Assembly (NCBI GenBank): GCA_964625575.1
Contig: CAZVBQ010000001.1
Location: 62,001-126,000, forward strand
Length of the DNA: 64,000 nucleotides
Source of the DNA: UTCHB3 sp964625575
GTDB lineage: Bacteria > Bacteroidota > Ignavibacteria > Ignavibacteriales > Ignavibacteriaceae
Direction of reading: 5' to 3'
The notes below the pieces were generated by a model. That model searched no databases, had not been told where the DNA came from, and saw nothing but the letters and a program-made list of their open reading frames with translations. How positions within the stretch are numbered: position 1 is the first letter of the stretch; each line of letters starts with the position of its first letter. A program made the translations under genes and the position numbers. Of this stretch, positions 1-8,920 are shown in pieces.

Positions 1-63
1 TTCGACGGAAACAACATGAAACAACTTATGTTAAAATTTGCCAAATTGAAAGTGCAGAATTGA
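1..63 (+). CDS. Possible C-terminal tail of an upstream gene (partial)
   Basis: Frame 1 is open from the window edge to a TGA at 61-63 and would encode 20 residues ending in KLKVQN. The stop would overlap the TTG start of the next gene by a few bases, the tight packing seen elsewhere here. Nothing in so short a tail identifies a family, and a second frame is also open from the edge, so this is only a possible gene end. Confidence 0.3.
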   Translation, partial: FDGNNMKQLMLKFAKLKVQN

Positions 64-1931
64 TATTGAAAAAAGTTTTCTTATTCCTGTTGGTTGTTTT
101 TCTTCATTCCGGACTCTTTGCACAAGAGTTCCGGGGAACATGGCTCGCCAGAAACAGTCTCTCTTCAAAAGATGTGCTTGCAAAAGCAATGGACAGTCTG
201 GCCGCGAACAACTTCAACACGGTATTCGTTAACGTTTGGAGCCGTGGCTACCCACTTTGGAAAAGCGATGTCTTTTTCCGTGAGACCGGTGTCTATATTG
301 ATCCTACATTTCAGGGCAGGGATGTGCTTGCAGAGGCAATTGCTGAAGGCCATAAAAGAGGTCTGCACGTTGAGGCATGGTTTGAGTATGGATTTGTCGG
401 CGGTTGGACAGGTAATCAACCACCCGGAGGAAAAGGCCCCGTCTTCAACTTACACCCTGACTGGGTGGCAAAGAAGCAGGATGGTGGAGAGATGGACGGA
501 TCAAATTTCTATTGGATGATCCACACCAAACCTGAAGTGCAGAATTTTCTTATTGCCATGTGCACCGAGATCGCAAGAAATTATGATGTCGATGGTATCG
601 AACTCGACAGGATCAGATACTCGAGCACGCAGTATGGCTATGATGCATATACCGACAGCCTTTACCGTGCTGAAAATAACGGGAATCCTCCACCGGTAAA
701 TTATGCAGATACCAGTTGGATCAGATGGAGAGCCAACAACCTTAATCAGTTCATGGTCCGGGTGAAAGATTCGATCAAGACAATCAACCCACATGTGAAT
801 ATTTCGAATGCGCCATCGCTTTATGCTTCAGGCAGTTACACTTCATATGTGAATTTCTGCCAGGACTGGGTTGGTTGGCTCCGGGACGGTTCAGTTGATA
901 ATGTTCAAGTGCAGTCGTATGTCGGCTCATCATTCTCATTCGGCGCGATTCTCGACTATATTTTACAGCTGGTTCCGGATAAGAACAAGGTTTATCCCGC
1001 TTTTGCTATTTCTCCCAGTGGAACCAGCATTACGAACCAGGAAATTTCCAACTTCGTTAATGTTACGAAAACAAAGGGATTCAAAGGTAATGCCATTTGG
1101 TACTTTAGTGACCTTGGTCCGGTTTTTCCCTACATAAAACAAAATATATATCAGACTCCAAACTACCCGCCTCATTCGTCAGCCACGTGGAGGGAGTTCT
1201 ACAAGATAGTAGAGATCGGCGACCAAGCTAACGCGGTCAGAACCGGTACCTGGACTCAAAGCACGGTTTTCGGATTTAACGGGCCATCTTTTTACGCTGA
1301 TAATTCAACACAGGCTTCTGTGAATTATTTTGTCGATGTACCTGTTGATGGATTTTATGAGGTTTACGCATTTAACGTTACCGCCGTGAACAGAACTGAC
1401 TCCGCAAAGTATGGCGTGATCGATTCATCCGGTAATAGCACGACTTATCTCATTAACCAGAACGATGTGAATCTGAGAAGATGGTACAAGATCGGAGATC
1501 ATTATCTTAAGGCTGGTCGCAGAAATGTGGTAAGACTTTCGAATGAAGGACTTTCAACAGGCAAATTGCTAAGCGCGGATGCCGTGATGGTCGTACTTAA
1601 CAGGCGGCTTTCGCCAACAGCCACGTCGGTTCATGAAAATGATGAAACCGGCTTAAAAAAAAAGTCCATAAAGTCTTTTAACATAAAAAGTTATCCTAAT
1701 CCATTCAATGGAGAGTTCAAAGTTTCTTACGACATTCCCGCTGAAGGCCAAACGGAGATCAAGGTTTTCAGCAGTTCGGGAGAGTTGGTAAGAGTTTTAG
1801 ATAGAGCAGATAAATCTCCCGGTTCTTATGAAACAAGCATCAACTCCAACGGGTTGGCAAGTGGTGTTTATTTTGTAACTATCGGGCAAGCCGGATACTA
1901 CGAGGTGGTCAAAGTCATACTAAACAAATGA
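60..1931 (+). CDS. Secreted GHL10-family (DUF187) glycoside hydrolase-like protein with T9SS sorting domain
   Basis: The protein has 623 residues. An N-terminal signal peptide (about residues 1-21, ending LFAQ) precedes a GHL10/DUF187 TIM-barrel-like domain (about 22-370) that begins with FRGTWLAR and contains the DGIELDRIRY stretch typical of this family. Residues about 390-520 resemble a golvesin/Xly-type carbohydrate-binding domain. The last 80 residues (from about 544, SYPNPFNG to VVKVILNK) are a T9SS type A sorting domain. It is therefore expected to be exported to the periplasm, moved across the outer membrane and used on extracellular polysaccharide; the substrate is unknown. The start is a TTG at 60 or, equally plausible, a TTG at 66, which gives a cleaner MKK signal peptide. 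Neither has a strong Shine-Dalgarno. Confidence 0.85.
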   Translation: MILKKVFLFLLVVFLHSGLFAQEFRGTWLARNSLSSKDVLAKAMDSLAANNFNTVFVNVWSRGYPLWKSDVFFRETGVYIDPTFQGRDVLAEAIAEGHKRGLHVEAWFEYGFVGGWTGNQPPGGKGPVFNLHPDWVAKKQDGGEMDGSNFYWMIHTKPEVQNFLIAMCTEIARNYDVDGIELDRIRYSSTQYGYDAYTDSLYRAENNGNPPPVNYADTSWIRWRANNLNQFMVRVKDSIKTINPHVNISNAPSLYASGSYTSYVNFCQDWVGWLRDGSVDNVQVQSYVGSSFSFGAILDYILQLVPDKNKVYPAFAISPSGTSITNQEISNFVNVTKTKGFKGNAIWYFSDLGPVFPYIKQNIYQTPNYPPHSSATWREFYKIVEIGDQANAVRTGTWTQSTVFGFNGPSFYADNSTQASVNYFVDVPVDGFYEVYAFNVTAVNRTDSAKYGVIDSSGNSTTYLINQNDVNLRRWYKIGDHYLKAGRRNVVRLSNEGLSTGKLLSADAVMVVLNRRLSPTATSVHENDETGLKKKSIKSFNIKSYPNPFNGEFKVSYDIPAEGQTEIKVFSSSGELVRVLDRADKSPGSYETSINSNGLASGVYFVTIGQAGYYEVVKVILNK

Positions 1932-1958
1932 AGTGCTAAATAACCATAAGGACTTAAA

Positions 1959-3293
1959 ATGATAGCGCCAAAAAAACTTGCAATCTTGGTTGGTGGCGGA
2001 CCGGCTCCCGGAATCAACAGTGTTATCAGCAGCGCCACGATCAGGGCGGCTGTTGAAGGTATAGAAGTAATTGGAATAAAAGATGGCTTCCAATGGATAA
2101 TGGAAGGTGAGATTGGTCATTGCCACTCTCTTACAATTGATGAAGTAAGCCGCATTCACTTCCGTGGAGGTTCATTTATTGGTATATCAAGAGCCAATCC
2201 CACAAAAAATAAAAAGCATCTCGAGAACACTGTAACTTCACTTCTGAGGCTTAATGTAGATAAACTCATTACTATTGGAGGTGACGATACTGCATATTCC
2301 GCAATGAAGGTTGAAGAGATGGCTGCCGGAAGGATCCGTGTTGTTCACGTTCCGAAGACAATCGACAACGATCTTGATCTTCCACATGGAATTCCAACTT
2401 TCGGTTTTCAAACCGCCAGACACATTGGTGTGGAAATTGTTAAAAACCTCATGGTTGATGCTCAAACCACTTCAAGGTGGTATTTCGTTGTTACCATGGG
2501 CCGTAAAGCCGGCCACCTTGCCCTCGGAATAGGGAAAGCCGCCGGTGCGACACTCACACTAATACCGGAAGAATTTCCGACCGAGACAATAAAACTCGAT
2601 CATATAATTGATATTCTGGTCGGCGCGATAATAAAACGTATAAGTTACGGCAAAATGGATGGCGTGGCAATTCTTGCTGAAGGCCTGGTTGAGCACCTTG
2701 ACCCCAAAGAGCTGCTAGCTCTGGGAGAGGTTGAAAGGGATGCTCATGATAACATCAGGATAGCAGAAGTTAACCTTGGTGAGATCCTTAAAGCCAAAGT
2801 TCAAGACCGGCTTAAAGAATTTGGCCATAAAGTGACTATTGTCGCGAAAAACATCGGCTATGAATTAAGATGTGCTGACCCGATTCCTTTTGACATGGAG
2901 TACACGAGAGACCTCGGTTACTCAGCAGCACAATTCATTTTAAATGGCGGAAATGCCGCGATGGTTTCAATTCAGGGTGGTAAATTCGTTCCGCTTTTCT
3001 TCAAGGATATTCTCGATCCGAAGACGAAGAAAACAAAGGTAAGAATGGTTGATCCCTCAAATGAGTCATTCTTGATCGCCAGAAGATACATGCTCAGACT
3101 GAGCAGCTCCGACTTCGAGGATCCGCATGAACTTGCCAAATTTGCGGCGACTTGCGGTATTTCACTCGACGAGTTTACAAAGAGATTCCACTACATTATT
3201 GAGAATGACATGCTCTACAAGCATATTAAAGAAGGTAATGTGGCACTCTCCGGTTCGGGCGAGAAAGACGAAGCCAACGCCGGAATGCAGTAG
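1959..3293 (+). CDS. pfp: 6-phosphofructokinase, pyrophosphate-dependent type by signature
   Basis: Phosphorylates fructose 6-phosphate to fructose 1,6-bisphosphate in glycolysis. The 444-residue protein has the PFK fold motifs: a glycine-rich N-terminus (GGGPAPGIN, 12-20), GGDD at 107-110, PKTIDND at 132-138 and MGR at 180-182. In the family, ATP enzymes usually carry GGDGS and PGTIDND, whereas the second Asp of GGDD and the Lys of PKTIDND mark pyrophosphate-dependent enzymes, which work reversibly. The phosphoryl donor is therefore inferred to be PPi, or the enzyme belongs to the clade with these residues. An AAGGA Shine-Dalgarno lies just before the ATG. The next gene begins directly after its stop, so the two are probably co-transcribed. 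Confidence 0.93.
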   Translation: MIAPKKLAILVGGGPAPGINSVISSATIRAAVEGIEVIGIKDGFQWIMEGEIGHCHSLTIDEVSRIHFRGGSFIGISRANPTKNKKHLENTVTSLLRLNVDKLITIGGDDTAYSAMKVEEMAAGRIRVVHVPKTIDNDLDLPHGIPTFGFQTARHIGVEIVKNLMVDAQTTSRWYFVVTMGRKAGHLALGIGKAAGATLTLIPEEFPTETIKLDHIIDILVGAIIKRISYGKMDGVAILAEGLVEHLDPKELLALGEVERDAHDNIRIAEVNLGEILKAKVQDRLKEFGHKVTIVAKNIGYELRCADPIPFDMEYTRDLGYSAAQFILNGGNAAMVSIQGGKFVPLFFKDILDPKTKKTKVRMVDPSNESFLIARRYMLRLSSSDFEDPHELAKFAATCGISLDEFTKRFHYIIENDMLYKHIKEGNVALSGSGEKDEANAGMQ

Positions 3294-3995
3294 ATGATCA
3301 GAAAAGAAGCTTTGCTCTTCGGATGTAACGGTGCTCTCGGATCGAAAGTTGCAGAAGTTTTCCGTACAGCAGGGTTCGACCGTCTCTATCTTTTTGATAT
3401 AAACGCGGAAGAACATACTGACGATAAAGAGATCCGGATAAATACGGGCGACCTTTCAATCGCTGAAAATGTGATCAAGGCGATGAGTGTTGTGGAATCC
3501 ATGCAGGGCAAGCTTCTTTTCCTTTTTAGTACCATCGGAGGATTTTTCGGTGGAAAACAAATCGAGGAAACCTCTCCGGCAGACATTGCCCGGATGGTTT
3601 CAATGAATTACACTTCGAATTTTAATATACTTGCTGAATTCAAGCGTAAGGTTGCCCTGTGTTCGGGTGGTTCAGCGATGTTTACCTCGGCTTTTTCTGC
3701 ATTTTCAGGTGAGGGTGGCAGAGCAGCGTATGGAGCATCAAAAGCGGCTCTTTCTTACCTCGTGGAATCCGGTGCTGATGAGGGAAGGGAAATAAATCTA
3801 AGCGTTAATGCTATTGCCCCTTACATCCTGGACACGCCTCAGAACCGCGATTGGATTGAACCGGAGTTGATAGATTCTCTGATAAAACCGGCTGAAACTG
3901 CAAGATTTATCCTTTCTATATTTGAAAACTACAATTTTATTTCCGGTAACGTTTTCAAACTGAAACACCGTTTTCCGGTTCCTGATTCTGACTAA
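3294..3995 (+). CDS. Short-chain dehydrogenase/reductase (SDR) family protein
   Basis: A 233-residue Rossmann-fold oxidoreductase. The cofactor-binding glycine motif is at 10-16 (GCNGALG), and the catalytic pair Tyr146/Lys150 lies in YGASK. An N-x-I-A-P stretch follows. It should use NAD(P)H on an unknown carbonyl or alcohol substrate in the cytoplasm. The ATG follows the TAG of the phosphofructokinase gene without a gap, so translation is likely coupled. The substrate cannot be read from the sequence. Confidence 0.85.
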   Translation: MIRKEALLFGCNGALGSKVAEVFRTAGFDRLYLFDINAEEHTDDKEIRINTGDLSIAENVIKAMSVVESMQGKLLFLFSTIGGFFGGKQIEETSPADIARMVSMNYTSNFNILAEFKRKVALCSGGSAMFTSAFSAFSGEGGRAAYGASKAALSYLVESGADEGREINLSVNAIAPYILDTPQNRDWIEPELIDSLIKPAETARFILSIFENYNFISGNVFKLKHRFPVPDSD

Positions 3996-4010
3996 CTTTA
4001 GAGACCAGCT

Positions 4011-4643
4011 ATGAATTCTTTGGCTTCGATGTACATTGACGGTGGCGAGTTTATGCACCCGATCCTTATCGCCTTTATCGTGGGATTGGTGTTAAGCTTT
4101 GAGCGGATATACACATTGCGGAAGTCGAAGATCAATACCCGTACGTTCGTTGACCAAGTCAAAAAAGAGATCGAGTCGAATGGAGTGGAAGGGGCAAAAA
4201 AGATCTGCGAACAAAATCCCGGTTCTGTTTCTTCCATTTTTCACGCGGGACTTCAAAGGTTCGATGAAGGTTTAGAGTCGGTGGAAAAAGCAATCATGAC
4301 CTACGGAAGCATTGAAACCGGATTTCTTGAGAAAAGAATGATCTGGATTTCGCTCTGTATAGCTCTCGCCCCTATGCTCGGGTTTACGGGAACCGTACAG
4401 GGAATGATTGAAGCCTTCGAGGCGATCAAAGAGGCAAATCAAATTTCGCCGGCAATCGTTGCCGGAGGTATTGCCAAAGCACTTATCACTACACTTTTCG
4501 GTCTCGTGGTTGCTATGATACTTCAGGTTTTCTACAACTTTTTTATATCAAGGATTGATGACCTGATCTCCGATATGGAAGTAAGCTCGGTTCAATTGAT
4601 CGACAGCCTCTATTCAATAAAGAACAAGAATCGCGAAATTTAA
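4011..4643 (+). CDS. exbB: MotA/TolQ/ExbB proton channel family protein
   Basis: Inner-membrane stator subunit that, with ExbD/TolR, turns the proton gradient into mechanical work on the cell envelope. The 210-residue protein has three predicted membrane segments (about 15-33, 110-128 and 155-178) and the family signature LGFTGTVQGM at 123-132. It heads a run with two ExbD genes that abut or overlap it. No TonB or TolA gene lies nearby, so whether it powers TonB-type uptake, Tol-type outer-membrane constriction or another process is open. Confidence 0.9.
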   Translation: MNSLASMYIDGGEFMHPILIAFIVGLVLSFERIYTLRKSKINTRTFVDQVKKEIESNGVEGAKKICEQNPGSVSSIFHAGLQRFDEGLESVEKAIMTYGSIETGFLEKRMIWISLCIALAPMLGFTGTVQGMIEAFEAIKEANQISPAIVAGGIAKALITTLFGLVVAMILQVFYNFFISRIDDLISDMEVSSVQLIDSLYSIKNKNREI

Positions 4644-5171
4644 ATGAGTCTGATCAGACGCAGAAGAAAAGGACTTCCCGATGTCCCGCTTGCTTCAATG
4701 TCTGACATTGCTTTTCTTCTTCTGATCTTCTTTATTGTGGCTGCAACAATTGATATTGATACCGGTATAAGTTTATCCCTCCCTGAGTACAACCCGCAGG
4801 AAGCCCCGGCTCAGGTCGAAAAGAAACGGGTGACCGAGATAAAAATCTTTTCCAATGGAATTACCCTGAATGGCGCCACCGCCTCACCTGATGATATCTT
4901 CTCTGTGGTTTCATCGAAAGCCAGGGAAGCGGCGGGGCTCTCAGATGATGAAAAGCCTGTTACTTTGCTGCTTTATTCGGGTGACGTACCTTACAGTAAA
5001 TACATTACAGCTCTTGATCAGATAAAACGTGGTTACAGGGTGATACAGGACGAGATCGCGCGCAAGGAATTCGGAAAACCCTTCAAAACCCTCTCAGAAG
5101 AGGAAAAAATCACCATTTCTGCCAAGGTCCCGGTTCTTATCACTGTAGGTGAATTGAAGAATTATGATTAG
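4644..5171 (+). CDS. exbD: ExbD/TolR family biopolymer transport protein (first copy)
   Basis: A 175-residue single-pass inner-membrane protein. A basic cytoplasmic N-terminus is followed by the ASMSDIAFLLLIFF segment, in which Asp21 is the conserved proton-carrying residue. A periplasmic domain of about 135 residues follows. The ATG comes directly after the ExbB stop. The periplasmic domain is longer than in the second copy (175 versus 144 residues), so the two probably form a heteromeric stator. Confidence 0.9.
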   Translation: MSLIRRRRKGLPDVPLASMSDIAFLLLIFFIVAATIDIDTGISLSLPEYNPQEAPAQVEKKRVTEIKIFSNGITLNGATASPDDIFSVVSSKAREAAGLSDDEKPVTLLLYSGDVPYSKYITALDQIKRGYRVIQDEIARKEFGKPFKTLSEEEKITISAKVPVLITVGELKNYD

Positions 5172-5598
5172 TTTTGCGGGTAACCGGAAGAGAAAAGATT
5201 CCAAGCCAGGGATCCCCCTTGCTTCAATGCCCGATATTATTTTTATACTGCTTTTGTTCTTTATGGTCTCCACTGTACTTAAAGAAATAGATGTCAAGGT
5301 AAAGTATGACCTTCCCGAAGCCACCACTTCCGAAAAATTTGACAACCGCAGGCTAAATGCCTGGCTGTATATTGGAAGGGACGGTAGAATTCAGGTAAAC
5401 GATATGGTGGTTGGAGTGGAGAACATCAGGGAGAAGTTTGAAGTTATCAGAGCCCGGATGAACAACGTGGTTGTGCAGTTACGAGTTGACAAAAATGTTC
5501 CAATGTCACTTGTTGAGCAGGTACAGCTCGAACTCAGAAAGGCAAAGTGTTTGAGAGTTAATTACATTTCATCAAAAAGTAAACAGGATGAAAAATGA
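5164..5598 (+). CDS. exbD: ExbD/TolR family biopolymer transport protein (second copy)
   Basis: A 144-residue paralogue of the preceding gene, with the same layout: a basic N-terminus, a single membrane segment with the conserved Asp (Asp24 in SMPDIIF) and a periplasmic domain. Its start overlaps the end of the first ExbD by 8 bases, so translation is probably coupled. Tandem ExbD pairs behind one ExbB are common in Bacteroidota and relatives. Confidence 0.9.
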   Translation: MISFAGNRKRKDSKPGIPLASMPDIIFILLLFFMVSTVLKEIDVKVKYDLPEATTSEKFDNRRLNAWLYIGRDGRIQVNDMVVGVENIREKFEVIRARMNNVVVQLRVDKNVPMSLVEQVQLELRKAKCLRVNYISSKSKQDEK

Positions 5599-6044
5599 GT
5601 CTGAAAGTTAAGATCAATGAAGAATTGAAGCAAGCGATGAAGAGTGGCGATAAACTTCGCCTCGAAACCATCCGTTCGATCCGCGCCGGCATTCTAGAAT
5701 ATGAAAAAAGCGGTAAAGGCGAATTGCAAAACGAAGCCGATGAGCAAAATCTTCTGAATTCGATGGCCAAGAAAAGAAAAGAAGCCATGGATATTTACAG
5801 GGGCGCTGGAAGAACCGACCTTGCTGACAAAGAGGAGAAAGAGCTCGCGATAATATCAGAGTTTCTACCAAAACAACTTACGGCTGAAGAAATCACGGCA
5901 AAGGTTTCAGAAATTGCTGCTGCAAACTCTATAATGAAAGGTGGCGAATTCAGCAAGTTAATGCCCGCGGTAATGAAAGAGCTTAAAGGCAAGGCTGATG
6001 GAGGCTTGATAAAAAAAGCAGTGGAAGAATTTCTGCGGGGTTAA
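5595..6044 (+). CDS. GatB/YqeY domain-containing protein
   Basis: A 149-residue YqeY-family protein, related to the C-terminal tRNA-interacting domain of the amidotransferase subunit GatB. The N-terminal KINEELKQAMKSGDKLRLETIRSI-type helix region and the LPKQLTAEEI stretch are typical of the family. The exact function is unknown; a tRNA-linked role is usually assumed. The start forms an ATGA overlap with the preceding ExbD stop. Confidence 0.9.
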   Translation: MSLKVKINEELKQAMKSGDKLRLETIRSIRAGILEYEKSGKGELQNEADEQNLLNSMAKKRKEAMDIYRGAGRTDLADKEEKELAIISEFLPKQLTAEEITAKVSEIAAANSIMKGGEFSKLMPAVMKELKGKADGGLIKKAVEEFLRG

Positions 6045-6049
6045 CTGCC

Positions 6050-6547
6050 TTGAACTGGATCGATATCTTAGTTGTATTACTCACACTTGCCTCTTTCTAT
6101 CTCGGCTACAAGGAAGGCTTCATTAAAAAAGTTTTTGATGTCGTCGGTTTTTTTCTTGGCATTTTTCTCGCAATCAAATTTGCCGGTGAAATGGGATCAG
6201 TGTATAAAAAATTACTGGGTGTTGCCGATGGTTCTGCCGGGATCATTGGAGGAGTCACCATTTTTATTTTTTTTCAGGTGCTTACGGCAGTAATTGTGAA
6301 AGCAACTAAAATACATGACAAGGTTAATCACCTCGTTAACAAGCTCATTGGTGGTGTTGCCGGTACGATCCAAATTGTAATTTTCCTCAGCGCGATATTT
6401 TTTGCCGCCTCCAAACTTTCATTTCCGGCGGAAGAAACAACCAAAAAATCAATCTTTTACTCCTCTGTAAAAAGTGTCTTACCGTCGTTGATCGACGCTA
6501 TTCTTCCAACAGGAAAGAACAAAGACGTGAACAGTACCAAGAGATAA
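6050..6547 (+). CDS. CvpA family membrane protein
   Basis: A 165-residue inner-membrane protein with about four hydrophobic segments and the opening NWIDILVVLLTLASFYLGYKEGF-type pattern of the CvpA (colicin V production) family. Family members are linked to envelope homeostasis, but no biochemical activity is established. The TTG start at 6050 lies 5 bases after the YqeY stop; no in-frame ATG fits. It often sits next to mutS2, as here. Confidence 0.85.
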   Translation: MNWIDILVVLLTLASFYLGYKEGFIKKVFDVVGFFLGIFLAIKFAGEMGSVYKKLLGVADGSAGIIGGVTIFIFFQVLTAVIVKATKIHDKVNHLVNKLIGGVAGTIQIVIFLSAIFFAASKLSFPAEETTKKSIFYSSVKSVLPSLIDAILPTGKNKDVNSTKR

Positions 6548-6568
6548 CACATTATTATCCGGAGACAG

Positions 6569-8917
6569 ATGTTCAATAAAGAGAAACTGGAATTCCACAA
6601 AGTTCTTGCGCAGATAACCAAGTATTGCTACACTCAAGGAGGTAAAGAGATTGTCAATTCTCTTGAACCACTGAGAAGTGAGACCGCGATACTTTATGAA
6701 GGAAAATCTGTTTCTGAAGCGAAAGACCTGATAAATGAGCGTGGATATCCGCCTGTTGCTGCTCTTAACGACATTTTGAAAGACCTTCACCTCACAAAAG
6801 TGGATGGGGCAGTACTCACAGCGAAAGCTGTCTTTAATATTTTTGAATTGACCATCTGTTCTACAAATCTTAAGCAATACTTAAAGAATAACAGGGATAT
6901 AGCCCCTGTGGTTGGCGAACTGGGTAATTTTCTGTTTGAAGACAAGCTTTTTGAACGCTACATCTCCACCATTTTTGATCCATCCGGCGAAATAAAAGAT
7001 ACAGCAAGCAAGACACTGCAAAGCATCCGAAGGGAAATACGGGAGAAGTCGGAGGAATTGCGGCGGTATGTCAGCCGTATCGTGAAAGATCTGACAGAAA
7101 AAGATATTACCCGGGAGAACTACTTGACACTCCGGGATGGGCGGCTTGTGGTTCCCGTTAAGGTTGAATATAAACGTCAGATCAAGGGTATAATCCACTC
7201 CGAGTCATCGACAGGTCAGACGGTCTATATTGAGCCTGAGGAAACACTTAACCTGAATAATGATATTGTTTCCCTTAACTTCTCTGAAAAAAGGGAGATA
7301 GAGCGCATTCTAAAAGAAGTGACCTTAAGGATCAGATCAAGTTATGATGAACTTCTTCTAAGTTATGAGACTGTTACCCGGCTCGATTCGATATTCGCGA
7401 GGGCAAATTACTCGATAGAGGTAATGGGTTCTTTTCCAACTTTTGATGTCTCACAGCCGATTGAGATATATGGCGGCAGGCATCCACTTCTGATTCAGAA
7501 ACATGGGATGAGGGGGACGGTACCTTTTAATCTGAAAGTTGGTCAGGGCCACACGGTAATTATTACAGGACCAAACGCTGGTGGAAAGACAGTTCTGATA
7601 AAAAGTATTGGTTTGCTCGCGCTGATGGCGCAGTCGGGAATTCATATACCCGCGGGGCCTGATACAAATCTGCATGTTTTTGATGATATTTTAGTGGATA
7701 TAGGCGATTCGCAGTCGATTGATGATGATCTGAGTACTTTCAGTTCGCATCTTTCAAACATAAAAAATATCATTTCTCAAGCCGGGGAGAAGAGTCTCGT
7801 TCTGATTGATGAGATCGGTACCGGCACTGATCCTGACTCGGGAGCCGCGATCTCGAGGGCGATTCTCATAAAACTTCACGAAGCGGGAAGCCTTGTCTTC
7901 ACTACCACTCATCTCTCTGCTCTTAAGGCGCTCGCCTCCGAGTTTGAAGGTTTTTACAATGCGTCGATGAGTTTTGACACCGAAGAACTCAGGCCCACCT
8001 ATCAGTTCAGGCAGGGGATTCCCGGCTCAAGCTATGCGTTTGATATTTTGGTAAGGTTGGGTTTCAGTCCCGATTTTATAGGTACCGCGTCAGGATTTGT
8101 TCAGGACATAAGTGCCGGTCTCGAAAAAATTCTACTCGAAGTTGAGCAACGTGAGCAGGAACTGATGAAAAAACTGCAACATTTCGAAAAAGAAAATACC
8201 CGGCTGACCGGACTCGCTAATCTCTATGAAAAAAAGGTGCGCGAGCTTGACAAAGAGAAAAGCAAGATCCTCCGGGAAGCGAAAGAAAGAGCTTCCGTCT
8301 TCATTGAAGAAGCGAACAGGGAGGTTCAGAAAGTAATTAAGGAGATCAAAGAGTCTCAGGCTTCCAAGGTTTCCACAGGCAACGCGGAAAAGAAGATCAA
8401 CTCTTTGAAGCAGAAACTTGACAATGTAAAGGTTGCCACGCCAATTGAGCCCGAAGAGGATACCTCACCTGTTAAAATAGGCGATACCGTTAAATTACGG
8501 GGTTCTGAAACCTATGGAGAAGTTATTGAAATGTCGCCGGATGGAAGAACACTTGTGCTTGCCGCAGGCCCCTTGAAGATCTCGTTGAAAACTGAAGAAT
8601 GTCAAAAGATTTCAAATAAATCGATCCGTAAGGAGCAACGCAGGGCAAGCTCGATGGAAGTAAAGTCGGATGTAGGCTACAGACTGGATATCAGGGGAGA
8701 GAGAGCGGGGGATATTGAGGGAAGGGTTGAGAAGTTCTTAATAGATGCCTACATTTCCAATCTGAACCGTGTTGAGATTCTGCACGGTAAAGGTACCGGG
8801 GCTTTAAAGAAAGTGGTTCATGACCTTCTTAAACACAACCCAAAAGTGAATAATTTTTACTATGCCCCTGTTGAAATGGGGGGTGAGGGTGTAACTATCG
8901 TGGAATTTTCGGAGTAA
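6569..8917 (+). CDS. mutS2: Endonuclease MutS2
   Basis: A 782-residue MutS homologue without the mismatch-recognition domain. MutS2 proteins act in recombination control and, in some bacteria, rescue of collided ribosomes. The core and clamp regions cover about 1-310. The ATPase has Walker A GPNAGGKT at 334-341 and Walker B LIDE near 412-415. A long charged coiled coil runs from about 515 to 620. A C-terminal Smr nuclease domain carries LDIR at 706-709 and HGKGTG at 739-744. All expected motifs are intact. CGGAGA precedes the ATG as Shine-Dalgarno. The next gene starts 3 bases after its stop. Confidence 0.96.
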   Translation: MFNKEKLEFHKVLAQITKYCYTQGGKEIVNSLEPLRSETAILYEGKSVSEAKDLINERGYPPVAALNDILKDLHLTKVDGAVLTAKAVFNIFELTICSTNLKQYLKNNRDIAPVVGELGNFLFEDKLFERYISTIFDPSGEIKDTASKTLQSIRREIREKSEELRRYVSRIVKDLTEKDITRENYLTLRDGRLVVPVKVEYKRQIKGIIHSESSTGQTVYIEPEETLNLNNDIVSLNFSEKREIERILKEVTLRIRSSYDELLLSYETVTRLDSIFARANYSIEVMGSFPTFDVSQPIEIYGGRHPLLIQKHGMRGTVPFNLKVGQGHTVIITGPNAGGKTVLIKSIGLLALMAQSGIHIPAGPDTNLHVFDDILVDIGDSQSIDDDLSTFSSHLSNIKNIISQAGEKSLVLIDEIGTGTDPDSGAAISRAILIKLHEAGSLVFTTTHLSALKALASEFEGFYNASMSFDTEELRPTYQFRQGIPGSSYAFDILVRLGFSPDFIGTASGFVQDISAGLEKILLEVEQREQELMKKLQHFEKENTRLTGLANLYEKKVRELDKEKSKILREAKERASVFIEEANREVQKVIKEIKESQASKVSTGNAEKKINSLKQKLDNVKVATPIEPEEDTSPVKIGDTVKLRGSETYGEVIEMSPDGRTLVLAAGPLKISLKTEECQKISNKSIRKEQRRASSMEVKSDVGYRLDIRGERAGDIEGRVEKFLIDAYISNLNRVEILHGKGTGALKKVVHDLLKHNPKVNNFYYAPVEMGGEGVTIVEFSE

Positions 8918-8920
8918 ACA

